From contig NZ_AWGF01000001.1 of assembly GCF_000495855.1 (NCBI RefSeq), positions 124,001 through 188,000 of the forward strand: 64,000 nt of DNA. Direction: 5' to 3'. The notes under the pieces were generated by a model. That model had not been told where the DNA came from. It worked only from the letters and a program-made list of their open reading frames with translations, and did not search any database. Shown piece after piece: positions 17,771 to 26,056 of this stretch (position 1 is its first letter; the number at the start of each line of letters is the position of its first letter). Source of the DNA: Asticcacaulis sp. YBE204. GTDB taxonomy: Bacteria; Pseudomonadota; Alphaproteobacteria; Caulobacterales; Caulobacteraceae. The translations under genes and the position numbers were made by a program.

Positions 17771-18256
17771 ATGGATCGCCGCCTGTTCCTTCTTGGCCTT
17801 CTGGCTGTCGCTTCACCAAGCCTTGCCGCCGTTCAGCCACCGCGCGACTTGATTCAGAAGTTTTACCTGATCTACGAGGCCGAAGGCACGCACGGCACCG
17901 GCAACCCGGTCGAAAAGGTACACTTGCGCGACTGGATGACCGACGATCTGCGCGCGCTGTACGACAAAGGCACCACGACCCAGCCGGGCGAAGAAATGCC
18001 GATCCTCGACTTCGATCCGTTCATCGATGCTCAGGATTACGAGATCACCGAGGTCGCGGTCACGACGAAGATGCTCGACAAAAAACGCCAGTTGGTGACG
18101 GCTGCGTTCAAGAATATCGGCACACCGACGGTCATCCTATTCGACTTCGTCCTGACAAAGAAGGGCTGGCGGATCAGCGATGTGCGCTATCCCGTCACCA
18201 AAGATCGTCCGGGCGGGTTCTCGCTGAAATCGTTCCTCAAGACGCCGCTGATCTGA
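17771..18256 (+). CDS. exported DUF3828-type protein (second of a tandem pair)
   Basis: 161 residues starting one base after the previous stop. Signal peptide MDRRLFLLGLLAVASPSLAA. It keeps the family plan: LIQKFYLIYEAEG, ILDFDPFIDAQDYEITE, and VILFDFVLTKKGWRISDVRYP. It is clearly a paralogue of its neighbour but with divergent interior. The gene ends within the methyltransferase 3' end, convergent overlap of about 20 bases. Confidence 0.75.
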   Translation: MDRRLFLLGLLAVASPSLAAVQPPRDLIQKFYLIYEAEGTHGTGNPVEKVHLRDWMTDDLRALYDKGTTTQPGEEMPILDFDPFIDAQDYEITEVAVTTKMLDKKRQLVTAAFKNIGTPTVILFDFVLTKKGWRISDVRYPVTKDRPGGFSLKSFLKTPLI

Positions 18257-18929
18257 ACCGGTAGACCTTGGCCGGGACGACGCCCGGCTGTCCGAAGTCG
18301 GGCACATCGTACCCGGCCACTTCATCGAGATTATGCAGCGGTAACGGTTTGCGCCCCGGATCGCCAACCAAAACCTCGATCCCGGCGACCTGACAATGCG
18401 TCAGGAATGCCTCGACGCGGACAGCCAATTCGGCGTCGAAAAACACGTCGCCGACCGTCATCACGTCGCAATCCGGCGGCGATCCGTCGAGATAATCCGT
18501 AGTCTGAATATCGAACAAAACCCCGTTGGCCTCGGTGTTCAACCCTGCCGCAATCGCTGCCAAAGGATCGATATCCACCGCCGTTACGGACGCCGCCCCG
18601 GCCTTAAACGCCGCAATGGCGACGATCCCGGAACCCGTACCTAAATCCAGCACCCGGCGGCCTCTGACGACCTGCGGATGATCGAGAATATAGCGCGCCA
18701 GCACCGTGCCGCCCGCCCAGCCGAACGCCCAGTAGGGCGACGGCCCGTCATCGCCGACCAGCCGCCGTAAACCGCTGCGGGCATGGGCCTGATAGAGGCT
18801 GATTTCCGGCACCGACGGCGCGGGCGCGAGCGTCAGATTATCCCGGATAAACCGTTCCGGATCAGGCCGTGCCAGTGATATCGTCCCAGAAGCGCTTGGC
18901 CTTGTGCATGAAGCCCTGAGACTGCGCAT
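18237..18929 (-). CDS. class I SAM methyltransferase (ETFB-lysine/ribosomal-L11 methyltransferase-like)
   Basis: About 212-230 residues; the start is uncertain because upstream frames overlap the dnaJ 3' end. Family similarity begins near ARPDPERFIRDNLTL. The SAM-binding core is RRVLDLGTGSGIVAIAAFKAGAASVTAVDIDPLA and the post-I segment DVMTVGDVFFDAEL carries the D/N-type active motif of ETFB lysine methyltransferases. PYWAFGWAGGTVLARYIL upstream is also typical. It may methylate the beta subunit of electron-transfer flavoprotein; L11 or another protein is possible. It appears to be read through from dnaJ. Confidence 0.75.
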   Translation of the reverse strand: MRSLRASCTRPSASGTISLARPDPERFIRDNLTLAPAPSVPEISLYQAHARSGLRRLVGDDGPSPYWAFGWAGGTVLARYILDHPQVVRGRRVLDLGTGSGIVAIAAFKAGAASVTAVDIDPLAAIAAGLNTEANGVLFDIQTTDYLDGSPPDCDVMTVGDVFFDAELAVRVEAFLTHCQVAGIEVLVGDPGRKPLPLHNLDEVAGYDVPDFGQPGVVPAKVYRFRSAAS

Positions 18930-20025
18930 AGGATTGCGCCTCGGCGATCTCGGCAAATTCCTGCATCAGTTCTCTCTGACGCGGGCTGAGGCCCTTCGGC
19001 GTTTCCACGAACAGTTCGACGATCAGGTCACCCTTGTGCTTGGAATTGAGCACCGGCATGCCCTTGCCCTTGATCTTGACCTTGTGGCCGGTCTGCGCGC
19101 CTTCGGGAATCTGAACCCCTAGCTTGCAGGTGCCGTCGCAGTTTTCACCGCCCATCAGGCACGGCACCTCGACCTCGCCACCCATAACGGCAGTGGTCAT
19201 CGGCACGGGGATCATGCAGTGCAGATCGGCGCCGTCGCGCTCGAAGATCTCGTGATCGCCGACGCTGAGGAAGATGTACAGGTCACCCTTGGGACCGCCC
19301 TTGGCCCCGGCCTGACCTTCGCCGCTCAAACGGATACGCGCCCCGTCATCGACGCCTGCCGGGATGCGGACATTGAGCTTGCGGTTGGCGCGGACCTGAC
19401 CGTGACCGTGACAGTTGGTACACGGCTCCTTGATCATCTGGCCGGAGCCGTTGCAGGTCGGGCAACCGCGCTCGACCTGAAAGAAGCCGTTCGAGGTGCG
19501 CACACGGCCATGGCCGCCGCAGGTCGTACAGGTGACAGGTTTGGTCCCGGCCTTGGCGCCCGAACCGTTACAGACTTCGCAGGTCAGGGTCGTCGGCACG
19601 TTCAGCTCGACATCGGCGCCCTGATAGGCCTGTTCCAGCGTGATTTCGTAGTCGTAGCGCACGTCGGGACCGCGTTGCGGGCCATTGTTCTGACGGCGTC
19701 CACCACCACCGAACATGTCACCGAACATTTCGGAGAAGATATCCTCGACATTGCCGAAGCCTTGCGGCCCGCCGCCGCCAAAGCCACCACCGCCGCCCTG
19801 ACCATTGACACCGGCATGGCCGAAGCGATCATAGGCCGCGCGCTTATTGCCGTCGGACAGGACCGAATAGGCTTCGTTGACTTCCTTGAACCGCGTTTCG
19901 GCCTGATCGTCGCCCTGATTGCGGTCAGGGTGATGCTCCATCGCCTTTTTGCGGAAGGCCGATTTCAGCGTCGCGTCGTCCGCGTCGCGAGCCACACCCA
20001 GAATTTCGTAATAATCACGCGCCAT
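18862..20025 (-). CDS. dnaJ: chaperone DnaJ
   Basis: 387 residues from ATG 20023-20025. J domain with HPD (DYYEILGVARDADDATLKSAFRKKAMEHHPDRN), a Gly/Phe-rich linker at about 75-105, and four CxxCxGxG zinc motifs (for example CEVCNGSG, CTTCGGHG, CPTCNGSG, CTNCHGHG). It stimulates the DnaK ATPase and delivers unfolded clients. It lies downstream of dnaK but a strong terminator separates them, so it may have its own promoter. Confidence 0.98.
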   Translation of the reverse strand: MARDYYEILGVARDADDATLKSAFRKKAMEHHPDRNQGDDQAETRFKEVNEAYSVLSDGNKRAAYDRFGHAGVNGQGGGGGFGGGGPQGFGNVEDIFSEMFGDMFGGGGRRQNNGPQRGPDVRYDYEITLEQAYQGADVELNVPTTLTCEVCNGSGAKAGTKPVTCTTCGGHGRVRTSNGFFQVERGCPTCNGSGQMIKEPCTNCHGHGQVRANRKLNVRIPAGVDDGARIRLSGEGQAGAKGGPKGDLYIFLSVGDHEIFERDGADLHCMIPVPMTTAVMGGEVEVPCLMGGENCDGTCKLGVQIPEGAQTGHKVKIKGKGMPVLNSKHKGDLIVELFVETPKGLSPRQRELMQEFAEIAEAQSYAQSQGFMHKAKRFWDDITGTA

Positions 20026-20111
20026 TACACACAAGCCTTGTCTTCCCAAGCCCCCGCCTGGGTTGCCTGCAACATCCTCACCGGCACCATAGCCGATATC
20101 ACCGAAAACTC

Positions 20112-20144
20112 AAAAAAAGGGAGTCCAACCGAAATCAGACTCCC
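20112..20144 (-). terminator. intrinsic terminator between dnaK and dnaJ
   Basis: Minus-strand arms GGGAGTC and GACTCCC (20138-20144 with 20119-20125) are followed by seven T residues. It suits the 3' end of dnaK and would limit read-through into dnaJ. Confidence 0.75.
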
Positions 20145-20166
20145 CCTTCTCTCTTAGAAGACCGGC

Positions 20167-22065
20167 TTAGGCCTTCTTTTCGTTACCGTCGACTTCCTCG
20201 AACTCGGCATCGACCACGTCGTCCGAATCGTCGGCCGCGTCGTCACCGGCTTCGCCATCGCCTTGCGCGGCGTACATGGCTTCACCCAGCTTCATCGAGG
20301 CGGTCAGCAGCGTCTGGTGCTTGGCCTTGATGTCCTCGACGTCTTCGCCATCCTTGGCCGCCTTGAGGTCGGTCACAGCCACTTCGATCGCCACGCGGTC
20401 GCCTTCGGCCACCTTGGCACCGAAGTCCTTGAGGGCCTTTTCGGTCGAGTGGATCAGGGCGTCGGCCTGATTGCGGACTTCGATCAGCGACTTGCGCTTT
20501 TCGTCTTCCGCCTTGTTGGCCTCGGCGTTCTTGATCATTTCCTCGATGTCCGCATCAGACAGGCCGCCATTGGCCTGAATGCGGATCGAGTGCTCCTTGT
20601 TCGTCGCCTTGTCCTTGGCATGGACCTGCACGATGCCGTTGGCGTCGATGTCGAAGGTCACTTCGATCTGCGGCACGCCGCGCGGTGCGGGCGGGATACC
20701 GACGAGGTCGAACTGACCGAGTGTCTTGTTATCGGCGGCCATCGGACGCTCGCCCTGGAAGACGCGGATCGTCACGGCCGACTGATTGTCGTCGGCAGTC
20801 GAGAAGGTCTGCGACTTCTTGGTCGGGATCGTCGTGTTGCGTTCGATCAACGGGGTGAACACGCCACCCAGCGTTTCGATGCCGAGCGTCAGCGGGGTCA
20901 CGTCGAGCAGCAGCACGTCCTTGACGTCGCCTTGCAGAACGCCGGCCTGAATGGCAGCGCCGAGGGCCACGACTTCGTCCGGGTTGACGCCCTTGTGCGG
21001 CTCACGACCGAAGAAGGCCTTCACGGCTTCGACGACCTTGGGCATACGGGTCATGCCGCCGACGAGGACGACTTCATCGATGTCCGAGGCCTTCAGACCG
21101 GCATCCTTCAGCGCCTGCTGGCACGGGGCGATGGTCTTCTGGATCAGGTCTTCGACGAGGCTTTCCAGCTTGGCGCGGGTCAACTTGAGGTTCAGGTGCA
21201 GCGGGCCCGAGGCGTTCATCGAGATGAAGGGCAGGTTCAGGTCGTATTGCGCGACCGTCGACAGTTCCTTCTTGGCCTTTTCGGCCTCTTCCTTGAGGCG
21301 TTGCAGGGCCAGCTTGTCCGAGCGCAGATCGACGCCGTTTTCCTTCTTGAACTCGTCGGCGAGATAGTCGACGACGCGCATGTCGAAATCTTCACCGCCG
21401 AGGAAGGTGTCGCCGTTGGTCGACTTCACTTCGAACACGCCGTCGCCGATTTCCAGCACCGAGACGTCGAACGTACCGCCGCCGAGGTCGTAAACGGCGA
21501 TCTTCTTGCCGTCGTTCTTGTCGAGGCCGTAGGCCAGAGCGGCGGCGGTCGGCTCGTTGATGATGCGCAGGACTTCGAGACCGGCGATCTTGCCGGCGTC
21601 CTTGGTCGCCTGACGCTGGGCGTCGTTGAAGTAGGCCGGAACCGTGATGACGGCTTGCGTGACGGTTTCACCGAGATAGGCTTCGGCGTCTTCCTTCATC
21701 TTCATGAGGATGAAGGCCGAAATCTGCTGCGGCGAATAGTCCTTGCCGTGGGCCTTGACCCAGGCGTCGCCGGTCGGGCCCTTCGAGATGTCGTAAGGGA
21801 CCATGCCCTTGTCCTTCTGGACCATCGGATCGGAGTAGTTGCGGCCGATCAGGCGCTTGATGGCGAAGAAGGTGTTGCCGGGGTTGGTGACCGCCTGACG
21901 CTTGGCGGGCTGCCCGATCAGGCGCTCCGAGTCGTCCACGATCGCGACTACCGACGGCGTGGTGCGCACGCCTTCGGCGTTTTCGATGACCTTCGGGTTC
22001 TTGCCGTCCATGACGGCGACGCACGAGTTGGTCGTACCAAGGTCGATACCGATGATTTTAGCCAT
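20167..22065 (-). CDS. dnaK: chaperone protein DnaK (Hsp70)
   Basis: 632 residues. Nucleotide domain with [26 protein letters not shown] and [12 protein letters not shown]; substrate-binding domain with [14 protein letters not shown], and a helical lid; C-terminal acidic tail ([18 protein letters not shown]). It refolds and disaggregates proteins with DnaJ and GrpE, and in Caulobacter-type bacteria also restrains the heat-shock sigma factor. The RpoH-type promoter at 22217-22244 leaves a leader of about 145 bases. Codon use is typical of a highly expressed gene. Confidence 0.99.
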   Translation of the reverse strand: MAKIIGIDLGTTNSCVAVMDGKNPKVIENAEGVRTTPSVVAIVDDSERLIGQPAKRQAVTNPGNTFFAIKRLIGRNYSDPMVQKDKGMVPYDISKGPTGDAWVKAHGKDYSPQQISAFILMKMKEDAEAYLGETVTQAVITVPAYFNDAQRQATKDAGKIAGLEVLRIINEPTAAALAYGLDKNDGKKIAVYDLGGGTFDVSVLEIGDGVFEVKSTNGDTFLGGEDFDMRVVDYLADEFKKENGVDLRSDKLALQRLKEEAEKAKKELSTVAQYDLNLPFISMNASGPLHLNLKLTRAKLESLVEDLIQKTIAPCQQALKDAGLKASDIDEVVLVGGMTRMPKVVEAVKAFFGREPHKGVNPDEVVALGAAIQAGVLQGDVKDVLLLDVTPLTLGIETLGGVFTPLIERNTTIPTKKSQTFSTADDNQSAVTIRVFQGERPMAADNKTLGQFDLVGIPPAPRGVPQIEVTFDIDANGIVQVHAKDKATNKEHSIRIQANGGLSDADIEEMIKNAEANKAEDEKRKSLIEVRNQADALIHSTEKALKDFGAKVAEGDRVAIEVAVTDLKAAKDGEDVEDIKAKHQTLLTASMKLGEAMYAAQGDGEAGDDAADDSDDVVDAEFEEVDGNEKKA

Positions 22066-22216
22066 GAGTCTGGGTCTGCTCCGTTATAGGCAATGGTCTT
22101 TCGGGGCCTTTTGAAGATAAGCACCCCGCTTGTCCATCCCCGTTGAGATGAAAAATGACGAATTTTCGGGAGCGTGGCAGGGAAAACCAACCGTTTCGAT
22201 CCCGACTGTGACACCG

Positions 22217-22244
22217 ATATGGGGGCCGATGCGGCCTGTGCAAG
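22217..22244 (-). promoter_or_regulatory. RpoH (sigma-32)-type heat-shock promoter of dnaK
   Basis: On the minus strand CTTGCA and CCCATAT are separated by 15 bases. CTTG and CCCATnT match the sigma-32 consensus closely. The position about 150 bases before dnaK fits the known heat-shock control of that operon in Caulobacter. Confidence 0.75.
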
Positions 22245-22315
22245 AGGGGGTAAGCCCCGAATGGCAGCAAATTTAGTGTGGTTTTTCAGATGGGCGACAA
22301 ACGGTTGCGCATAGG

Positions 22316-22900
22316 TCAGGGATAGAGCAACTGATCCGGTGTCTGCGGACTAAACAGGATTTGACCTTTGGCCGCAGGATGAGTCGCCTCGATAAGCCGG
22401 TAAGCCTTACCGTCAAACCGGATCAGAGACCTATAGCCCGGCTGAACGCCACCGCCCTGAGTCCAGATCGACAGGTCCGGATACGCCCTATTGCCAGTCA
22501 GCCGACGGATCGACGGCCAGCCCTGTATGTCGCCGATAACGCGGTACGATGTGCCGGTCCGCTCCAGTATCAGCAGATAACAACCGCTTGTGCCACATAT
22601 GCCGCCACCGGAGGCATAGACCAGAACCAGAGACCGGCCTCCGTGGCCAGGCATGGTTCGAACGGACACCCGCAAGGGGCCGGAATATTTACTCGGATAT
22701 TCCTGTGTTTCTTTATAGTGATTTTGAAGAAATGATCGAAGACGCGGTGACAAAGCCTTCGCAGTTTCCGCACCTGATTGCGTTGCCGGTCGTGGCCCAA
22801 AGACTCCATTGTCCGGTTCGATCCCGGCAAAGGCATCTGATGCCAGAAAAAACACCATACAGGCAACCAGATAAGCAATACCCGAAACCGTCCTTTTCAT
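22316..22900 (-). CDS. exported protein of unknown function
   Basis: 194 residues. Signal peptide (MKRTVSGIAYLVACMVFFLASDAFA), cleavage about residue 25. The mature part has ICGTSGC with two cysteines four residues apart and a beta-rich C-terminal half. The family is not recognised. It lies between dnaK and the divergent dienelactone hydrolase. The start lacks a strong ribosome binding site. Confidence 0.6.
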   Translation of the reverse strand: MKRTVSGIAYLVACMVFFLASDAFAGIEPDNGVFGPRPATQSGAETAKALSPRLRSFLQNHYKETQEYPSKYSGPLRVSVRTMPGHGGRSLVLVYASGGGICGTSGCYLLILERTGTSYRVIGDIQGWPSIRRLTGNRAYPDLSIWTQGGGVQPGYRSLIRFDGKAYRLIEATHPAAKGQILFSPQTPDQLLYP

Positions 22901-23004
22901 GCTTTGCGCCTCTAACCCAGACCGCTTGTTTTCGCCTCACGATGCGTTAAAACCTGACGATAAGCAAATCTTTCAAGCCCCCAAAGCTATCCAAGGAAAC
23001 GACC

Positions 23005-23949
23005 ATGTCTGAGCGCCAAACGGGCCCTTCTTTCAACCTCACCCGTCCCGAAGGCAACGAACCGCAGGACTTCCACCTCAGCCGCCGCGGGATCGCCGGT
23101 CTGTTCTTCGCGGGCTATGCGCTGGGGGCCGGGGCCGTCAATGCCGAGACGGTAAAGACCGCCGCCGACGGCCTGATTGCCAAGGATCTCACCATCGGCA
23201 CCGATACCGGCTATCAGATTCCCGCCTATATCGCCTTCCCGGAGAAGGCCAAGCGCCTGCCGGTGGTGCTGGTCGTGCCGGAAATCTTCGGTCTGCACGA
23301 CTATCTGCGCGATGTCTGCCGCCGACTGGCGCACGAAGGCTATGTCGCCCTGACCTTCGACCCGTTCGCCCGCGCCGGTAATGCTGCCGCCCTGAAAGAC
23401 ACCGCCGAAATCCGCAAGGTGGTCGAAACCGCGACCAATGCTCAGGTCATGGGCGACCTGAAAACCCTGATCAACTGGCTGAAATCGAACCCCGACGTCG
23501 GTCAGGGCAAAGGCACCTTCGGCGGCCTGAACAAGTTCGCCAATACCTCGCGTATCGGCATCACCGGCTTCTGCTGGGGTGGGGCCGTGGTGTGGATGGC
23601 GGCGGCCTCGATCCCCGACATCAAGGCGGGCGTGGCGTGGTACGGACGTCTGGAGCGCCCGGCCAAGACCGATTTTCTCGGCAAGGAAGAGCGCGAATGG
23701 CCGATCGACACGGTGTCGCGCCTGAAGCGCCCGGTGCTGGGGCTCTATGCCGAGCAGGACGGCGGCATCACCCTCGATAGCGTGGCCAAGATGAACGACG
23801 CGCTCAAGGCTTCGGGCAAGACCAGCCATATCAAGCTGTTCAAGGACGCCAAGCACGGCTTCCATGCCGACTACCGCAACCTGTACAACGAAAAAGCCGC
23901 CAAGGAAGGCTGGTCCGACCTGCTCGGCTGGTTCAAGACGTATCTTTAA
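23005..23949 (+). CDS. dienelactone hydrolase family protein, Tat-type signal
   Basis: 314 residues. Twin-arginine signal LSRRGIAGLFFAGYALG lies at residues 26-42 after a polar extension, so export is probable. The alpha/beta hydrolase has EIFGLHDYLRDVCRRLA, the nucleophile elbow GFCWGGA (Cys as in dienelactone hydrolases), an acid near LYAEQDGGI and the His in KHGFHADY. It hydrolyses esters or lactones; the substrate is unknown. Its last 20 bases plus stop are duplicated downstream of the DUF559 element. Confidence 0.85.
   Translation: MSERQTGPSFNLTRPEGNEPQDFHLSRRGIAGLFFAGYALGAGAVNAETVKTAADGLIAKDLTIGTDTGYQIPAYIAFPEKAKRLPVVLVVPEIFGLHDYLRDVCRRLAHEGYVALTFDPFARAGNAAALKDTAEIRKVVETATNAQVMGDLKTLINWLKSNPDVGQGKGTFGGLNKFANTSRIGITGFCWGGAVVWMAAASIPDIKAGVAWYGRLERPAKTDFLGKEEREWPIDTVSRLKRPVLGLYAEQDGGITLDSVAKMNDALKASGKTSHIKLFKDAKHGFHADYRNLYNEKAAKEGWSDLLGWFKTYL
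23926..23945 (+). repeat. 20-bp direct repeat, left copy (target duplication)
   Basis: The 3' end of the hydrolase gene (GGCTGGTTCAAGACGTATCT) recurs exactly at 24440-24459, flanking the element between. With the following WTAA the match is 23 of 24 bases. It looks like a long target-site duplication. Confidence 0.8.
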
Positions 23950-24439
23950 TTCATACTCCCCCGCCACGCGGGGGAGGTGGCATTTGCGGAGCAAATGACG
24001 GAGGGGGGCCTTGCCGTATTTGAAACCCAAGCATGGTCTGGCCCGTCAGATGCGCCGTGCCCTGACCCTGCCGGAGCACATACTCTGGGACCGTATAAAA
24101 ACCCGGCAAGACGGCGGGCCTGTGTTCCGACGACAATAGGCTTTCGGCCCGTATATTCTCGATTTTTACTGCGTCCGCGCGAAACTGGCTGTGGAGGTCG
24201 ACGGGCAGCATCATGGGTTAGATGAAAATGCCGCGCGTGATCTAAAACGCGACGCGTGGTTGGAAGCGGAAGGCGTTTTCGTGTACCGGATCAATGCGTC
24301 GGAGGTATTGCACGACGCTGACGAAGTTGCCGATGGCGTATGTCGGTTAGCAGCGTCGCGACTGAAACCCTGAAAGGCCACCTCCGTCAGCCCTTCGGGC
24401 TGCCACCTCCCCCGCATGGCGGGGGAGTATGAAGAGATT
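23950..24439. mobile_element. small hairpin-ended element carrying a DUF559 pseudogene
   Basis: About 490 bases. Left end 23951-24012: ATACTCCCCCGCC hairpin, GGTGG, hairpin, CGGAGGGGGGCC, CTT. Right end 24374-24432 is the inverted copy with one change in the first 32 bases; the second hairpin has a different sequence but still folds. A 20-bp direct repeat flanks the whole. No transposase is encoded; it is either moved by another enzyme or uses the endonuclease itself. Similar ends without cargo occur elsewhere in the window. Confidence 0.7.
24020..24373 (+). pseudogene. DUF559 (Vsr/restriction-type endonuclease) gene with internal amber codon
   Basis: One frame from a TTG at 24020 (an upstream TTG at 24011 is also in frame) to TGA 24371-24373, interrupted by TAG at 24137-24139. 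Before it: HILWDRIKTRQDGGPVFRRQ; after it: GPYILDFYCVRAKLAVEVDG and GVFVYRINASEVL. The stop replaces a His/Pro position normally present in this family (RRQHP). The PD-(D/E)XK-type residues (Asp of LDFYC, Glu of VEVDG) survive. It is broken by a single codon, so either recently inactivated, a sequence error, or read through. Confidence 0.8.
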
Positions 24440-24459
24440 GGCTGGTTCAAGACGTATCT
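24440..24459 (+). repeat. 20-bp direct repeat, right copy
   Basis: Matches the end of the hydrolase gene at 23926-23945 exactly. Followed by ATAAGCAAAAG, probably the original sequence after the stop codon before insertion. Confidence 0.8.
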
Positions 24460-24471
24460 ATAAGCAAAAGA

Positions 24472-24500
24472 GAGGATATGGCCGCAAGGGTCATATCCTC
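24472..24500. terminator. terminator for the BlaI-type operon
   Basis: Arms GAGGATATG and CATATCCTC with a GCC/GGT extension around a short loop. On the minus strand it is followed by TCTCTTTT. It also lies at the original end of the hydrolase gene. Confidence 0.6.
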
Positions 24501-24518
24501 AGTTGAAGGCACAGGGCG

Positions 24519-24845
24519 TTAATCTCTGCCTATGATGTGCGCATCGACAAACGCCCTGAACGCGTGGGCATCGCCTTCGAACAGACGTGTGATTAGCCCC
24601 CGAACTTCGCTCTCAGCATAGGCGTCCCGCGCGATGAGGGGATAATATCTGAGCGTGCCGCCTTCGCGCTGAGAGCGAAGCGCCTGTTTGTGCATCAGGC
24701 GTGCGATGAGCGTCTTGATCGTTGCGTCGCCCCAGTCGCGCGACGCCTTAACCTCGTCGATCAGTCGCGCCGGCGTCAGCGGCCCGCATCGCCACAGAGC
24801 TTCAAGGATGGCGCTTTCAGCGTCGGTAACGTGCGGCGCGCTCAT
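24519..24845 (-). CDS. BlaI/MecI/CopY-type transcriptional repressor
   Basis: 108 residues from ATG 24843-24845. Winged-helix region: TDAESAILEALWRCGPLTPARLIDEV then DWGDATIKTLIARLMHKQALRSQREGGTLRYYPL, closely following the BlaI layout, with a short C-terminal dimerisation helix. Typical BlaI proteins work with a BlaR1 metalloprotease sensor, which is missing; the partner is a membrane protein instead. It is coupled by two bases to the upstream membrane gene and probably binds the TTAC-N4-GTAA operators. Confidence 0.85.
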   Translation of the reverse strand: MSAPHVTDAESAILEALWRCGPLTPARLIDEVKASRDWGDATIKTLIARLMHKQALRSQREGGTLRYYPLIARDAYAESEVRGLITRLFEGDAHAFRAFVDAHIIGRD

Positions 24846-24847
24846 GC

Positions 24848-25309
24848 CTAGGCCCCCAGAACCGTGCGATCGATACGCGCCTCGACGGCCCAGTTGCTGA
24901 TCACGGCCACCGATCCGGCGATCAGGCCCAGCAGGATCAGGGCCATGATCTCGGCCCCGCCCGGTGCCAGCACCCACAGCGGCGGCGTGTCCTTCACATT
25001 GGCCAGACCGACGGCCATGTTGAGCGCCCCGAAGGCGGCCCCGACCAGACCCGCCAGCGGTCCACCCAGACGCAAACCTCTGAGATAGGCCGATCCCCCC
25101 GCCAGTCGCGGCCCCTGCATCAGCTTGCGCCCACAAACAACCAGCGCGGCGATGATCGACAGCACCAGCCCGATGATCAGCAGTTTCACCGGCGGCGCGG
25201 CGTCCTGAAAAATAACCAGCGGCGTATAGGCGGGACGCGCCAGCACCATGGTCGGCACGGCGGCGAACAGGGTAAGCACAGACAGAACGCGGACAGAACT
25301 GACAGACAT
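24848..25309 (-). CDS. membrane protein with ExbB/MotA-like segment, upstream of the BlaI-type gene
   Basis: 153 residues from ATG 25307-25309 with GGAGGTG before it. A signal-type helix at the start is followed by three hydrophobic segments (about 40-60, 80-105, 118-142); the last, EIMALILLGLIAGSVAVISNW, resembles the MotA/TolQ/ExbB channel helix. Similarity is only moderate, so a proton-channel role is a guess. First gene of the two-gene operon behind the dyad operators. Confidence 0.6.
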   Translation of the reverse strand: MSVSSVRVLSVLTLFAAVPTMVLARPAYTPLVIFQDAAPPVKLLIIGLVLSIIAALVVCGRKLMQGPRLAGGSAYLRGLRLGGPLAGLVGAAFGALNMAVGLANVKDTPPLWVLAPGGAEIMALILLGLIAGSVAVISNWAVEARIDRTVLGA

Positions 25310-25323
25310 GAAACACCTCCAGA

Positions 25324-25357
25324 TTACGTTTGTAAAATACATATCTTACATTTGTAA
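25324..25357 (-). promoter_or_regulatory. paired BlaI-type operators (TTAC-N4-GTAA twice)
   Basis: TTACgtttGTAA (25324-25335) and TTACatttGTAA (25346-25357) are two copies of the same dyad, 22 bases apart centre to centre, about two helical turns. They overlap the region between a TTGACT hexamer and the start, so binding would block transcription of the ExbB-like/BlaI operon. Confidence 0.7.
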
Positions 25358-25381
25358 TCTGAAGTCAAGCAGACAAATTAA

Positions 25382-25413
25382 AGGCGGAACCGGACCTGCG
25401 CCCCGTTCCGCCT
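25382..25413 (-). terminator. grpE terminator
   Basis: Arms AGGCGGAAC (25382-25390) and GTTCCGCCT (25405-25413), followed on the minus strand by TTAATTTG. It lies just after grpE. Confidence 0.65.
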
Positions 25414-25435
25414 CTTAGGTAAAACCGTTTAACGC

Positions 25436-26032
25436 TTAGGCCTGCGTGTCCACATTACCGCCCGACGCGTCGCCATTGGCGGCATAGGCACCGTTAGAGG
25501 CCGCTGCCGTTTTGGCCGCCGTGACGACCATGGCCGGACGGATGACGCGGCCGAACAGCTCGTAGCCCGCTTGCATGACCATCAGGACGCTGCCGCCCTC
25601 GACCTCGGTGGAAGGCTGTTCCATCACCGCCTGATGGAAGTTCGGGTCGAACTTGTCGCCTTTCAGCGGCGTGATCTTCTTGACGTTGTTCTTTTCGAAC
25701 GCGCCGATCAGCTCCTTGTCGGTCATCTCGATGCCCGAGACGAAGTTCTTGAAAGCCGGATCGGCGATCTCCTTAGGCGTCGCCTGAAGCGCGCGTTGCA
25801 GCACGTCCGCCACGCCCAGCAGGTCGCGGGCGAAACGCTGGATCGCGAAGGCGCGCGCATCGTTCATTTCGCGCTCGGAGCGGCGCTTGACGTTCTCGGC
25901 CTCGGCGGCGTAGCGCAGGGCCTGTTCCTTGAGCGCCGCGTTCTCCACCTGAAGCTGCTCCAGAGCCGCGTTCAGCGTCTCGATGGCGTCGTTTTCAAAC
26001 GGGGACTCGGTGTTTTGGGTCTCTTCGGTCAT
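25436..26032 (-). CDS. grpE: nucleotide exchange factor GrpE
   Basis: 198 residues. Long N-terminal coiled coil (about 15-60: ALEQLQVENAALKEQALRYAAEAENVKRRSE broken here by context), then FARDLLGVADVLQRAL, FKNFVSGIEMTDKEL and the beta domain FDPNFHQAVME through MQAGYELFGRVIRPAMVVTA. GrpE releases ADP from DnaK and senses heat. It follows hrcA closely (24 bases) as is common in alphaproteobacteria. Confidence 0.97.
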   Translation of the reverse strand: MTEETQNTESPFENDAIETLNAALEQLQVENAALKEQALRYAAEAENVKRRSEREMNDARAFAIQRFARDLLGVADVLQRALQATPKEIADPAFKNFVSGIEMTDKELIGAFEKNNVKKITPLKGDKFDPNFHQAVMEQPSTEVEGGSVLMVMQAGYELFGRVIRPAMVVTAAKTAAASNGAYAANGDASGGNVDTQA

Positions 26033-26056
26033 GACATCTCTATCGATTTGAGGGCG

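Noticed and set aside
20263-22089. 608-residue open frame antisense to dnaK
   Set aside because: Shadow of the strongly biased dnaK codons; no motif or signal.
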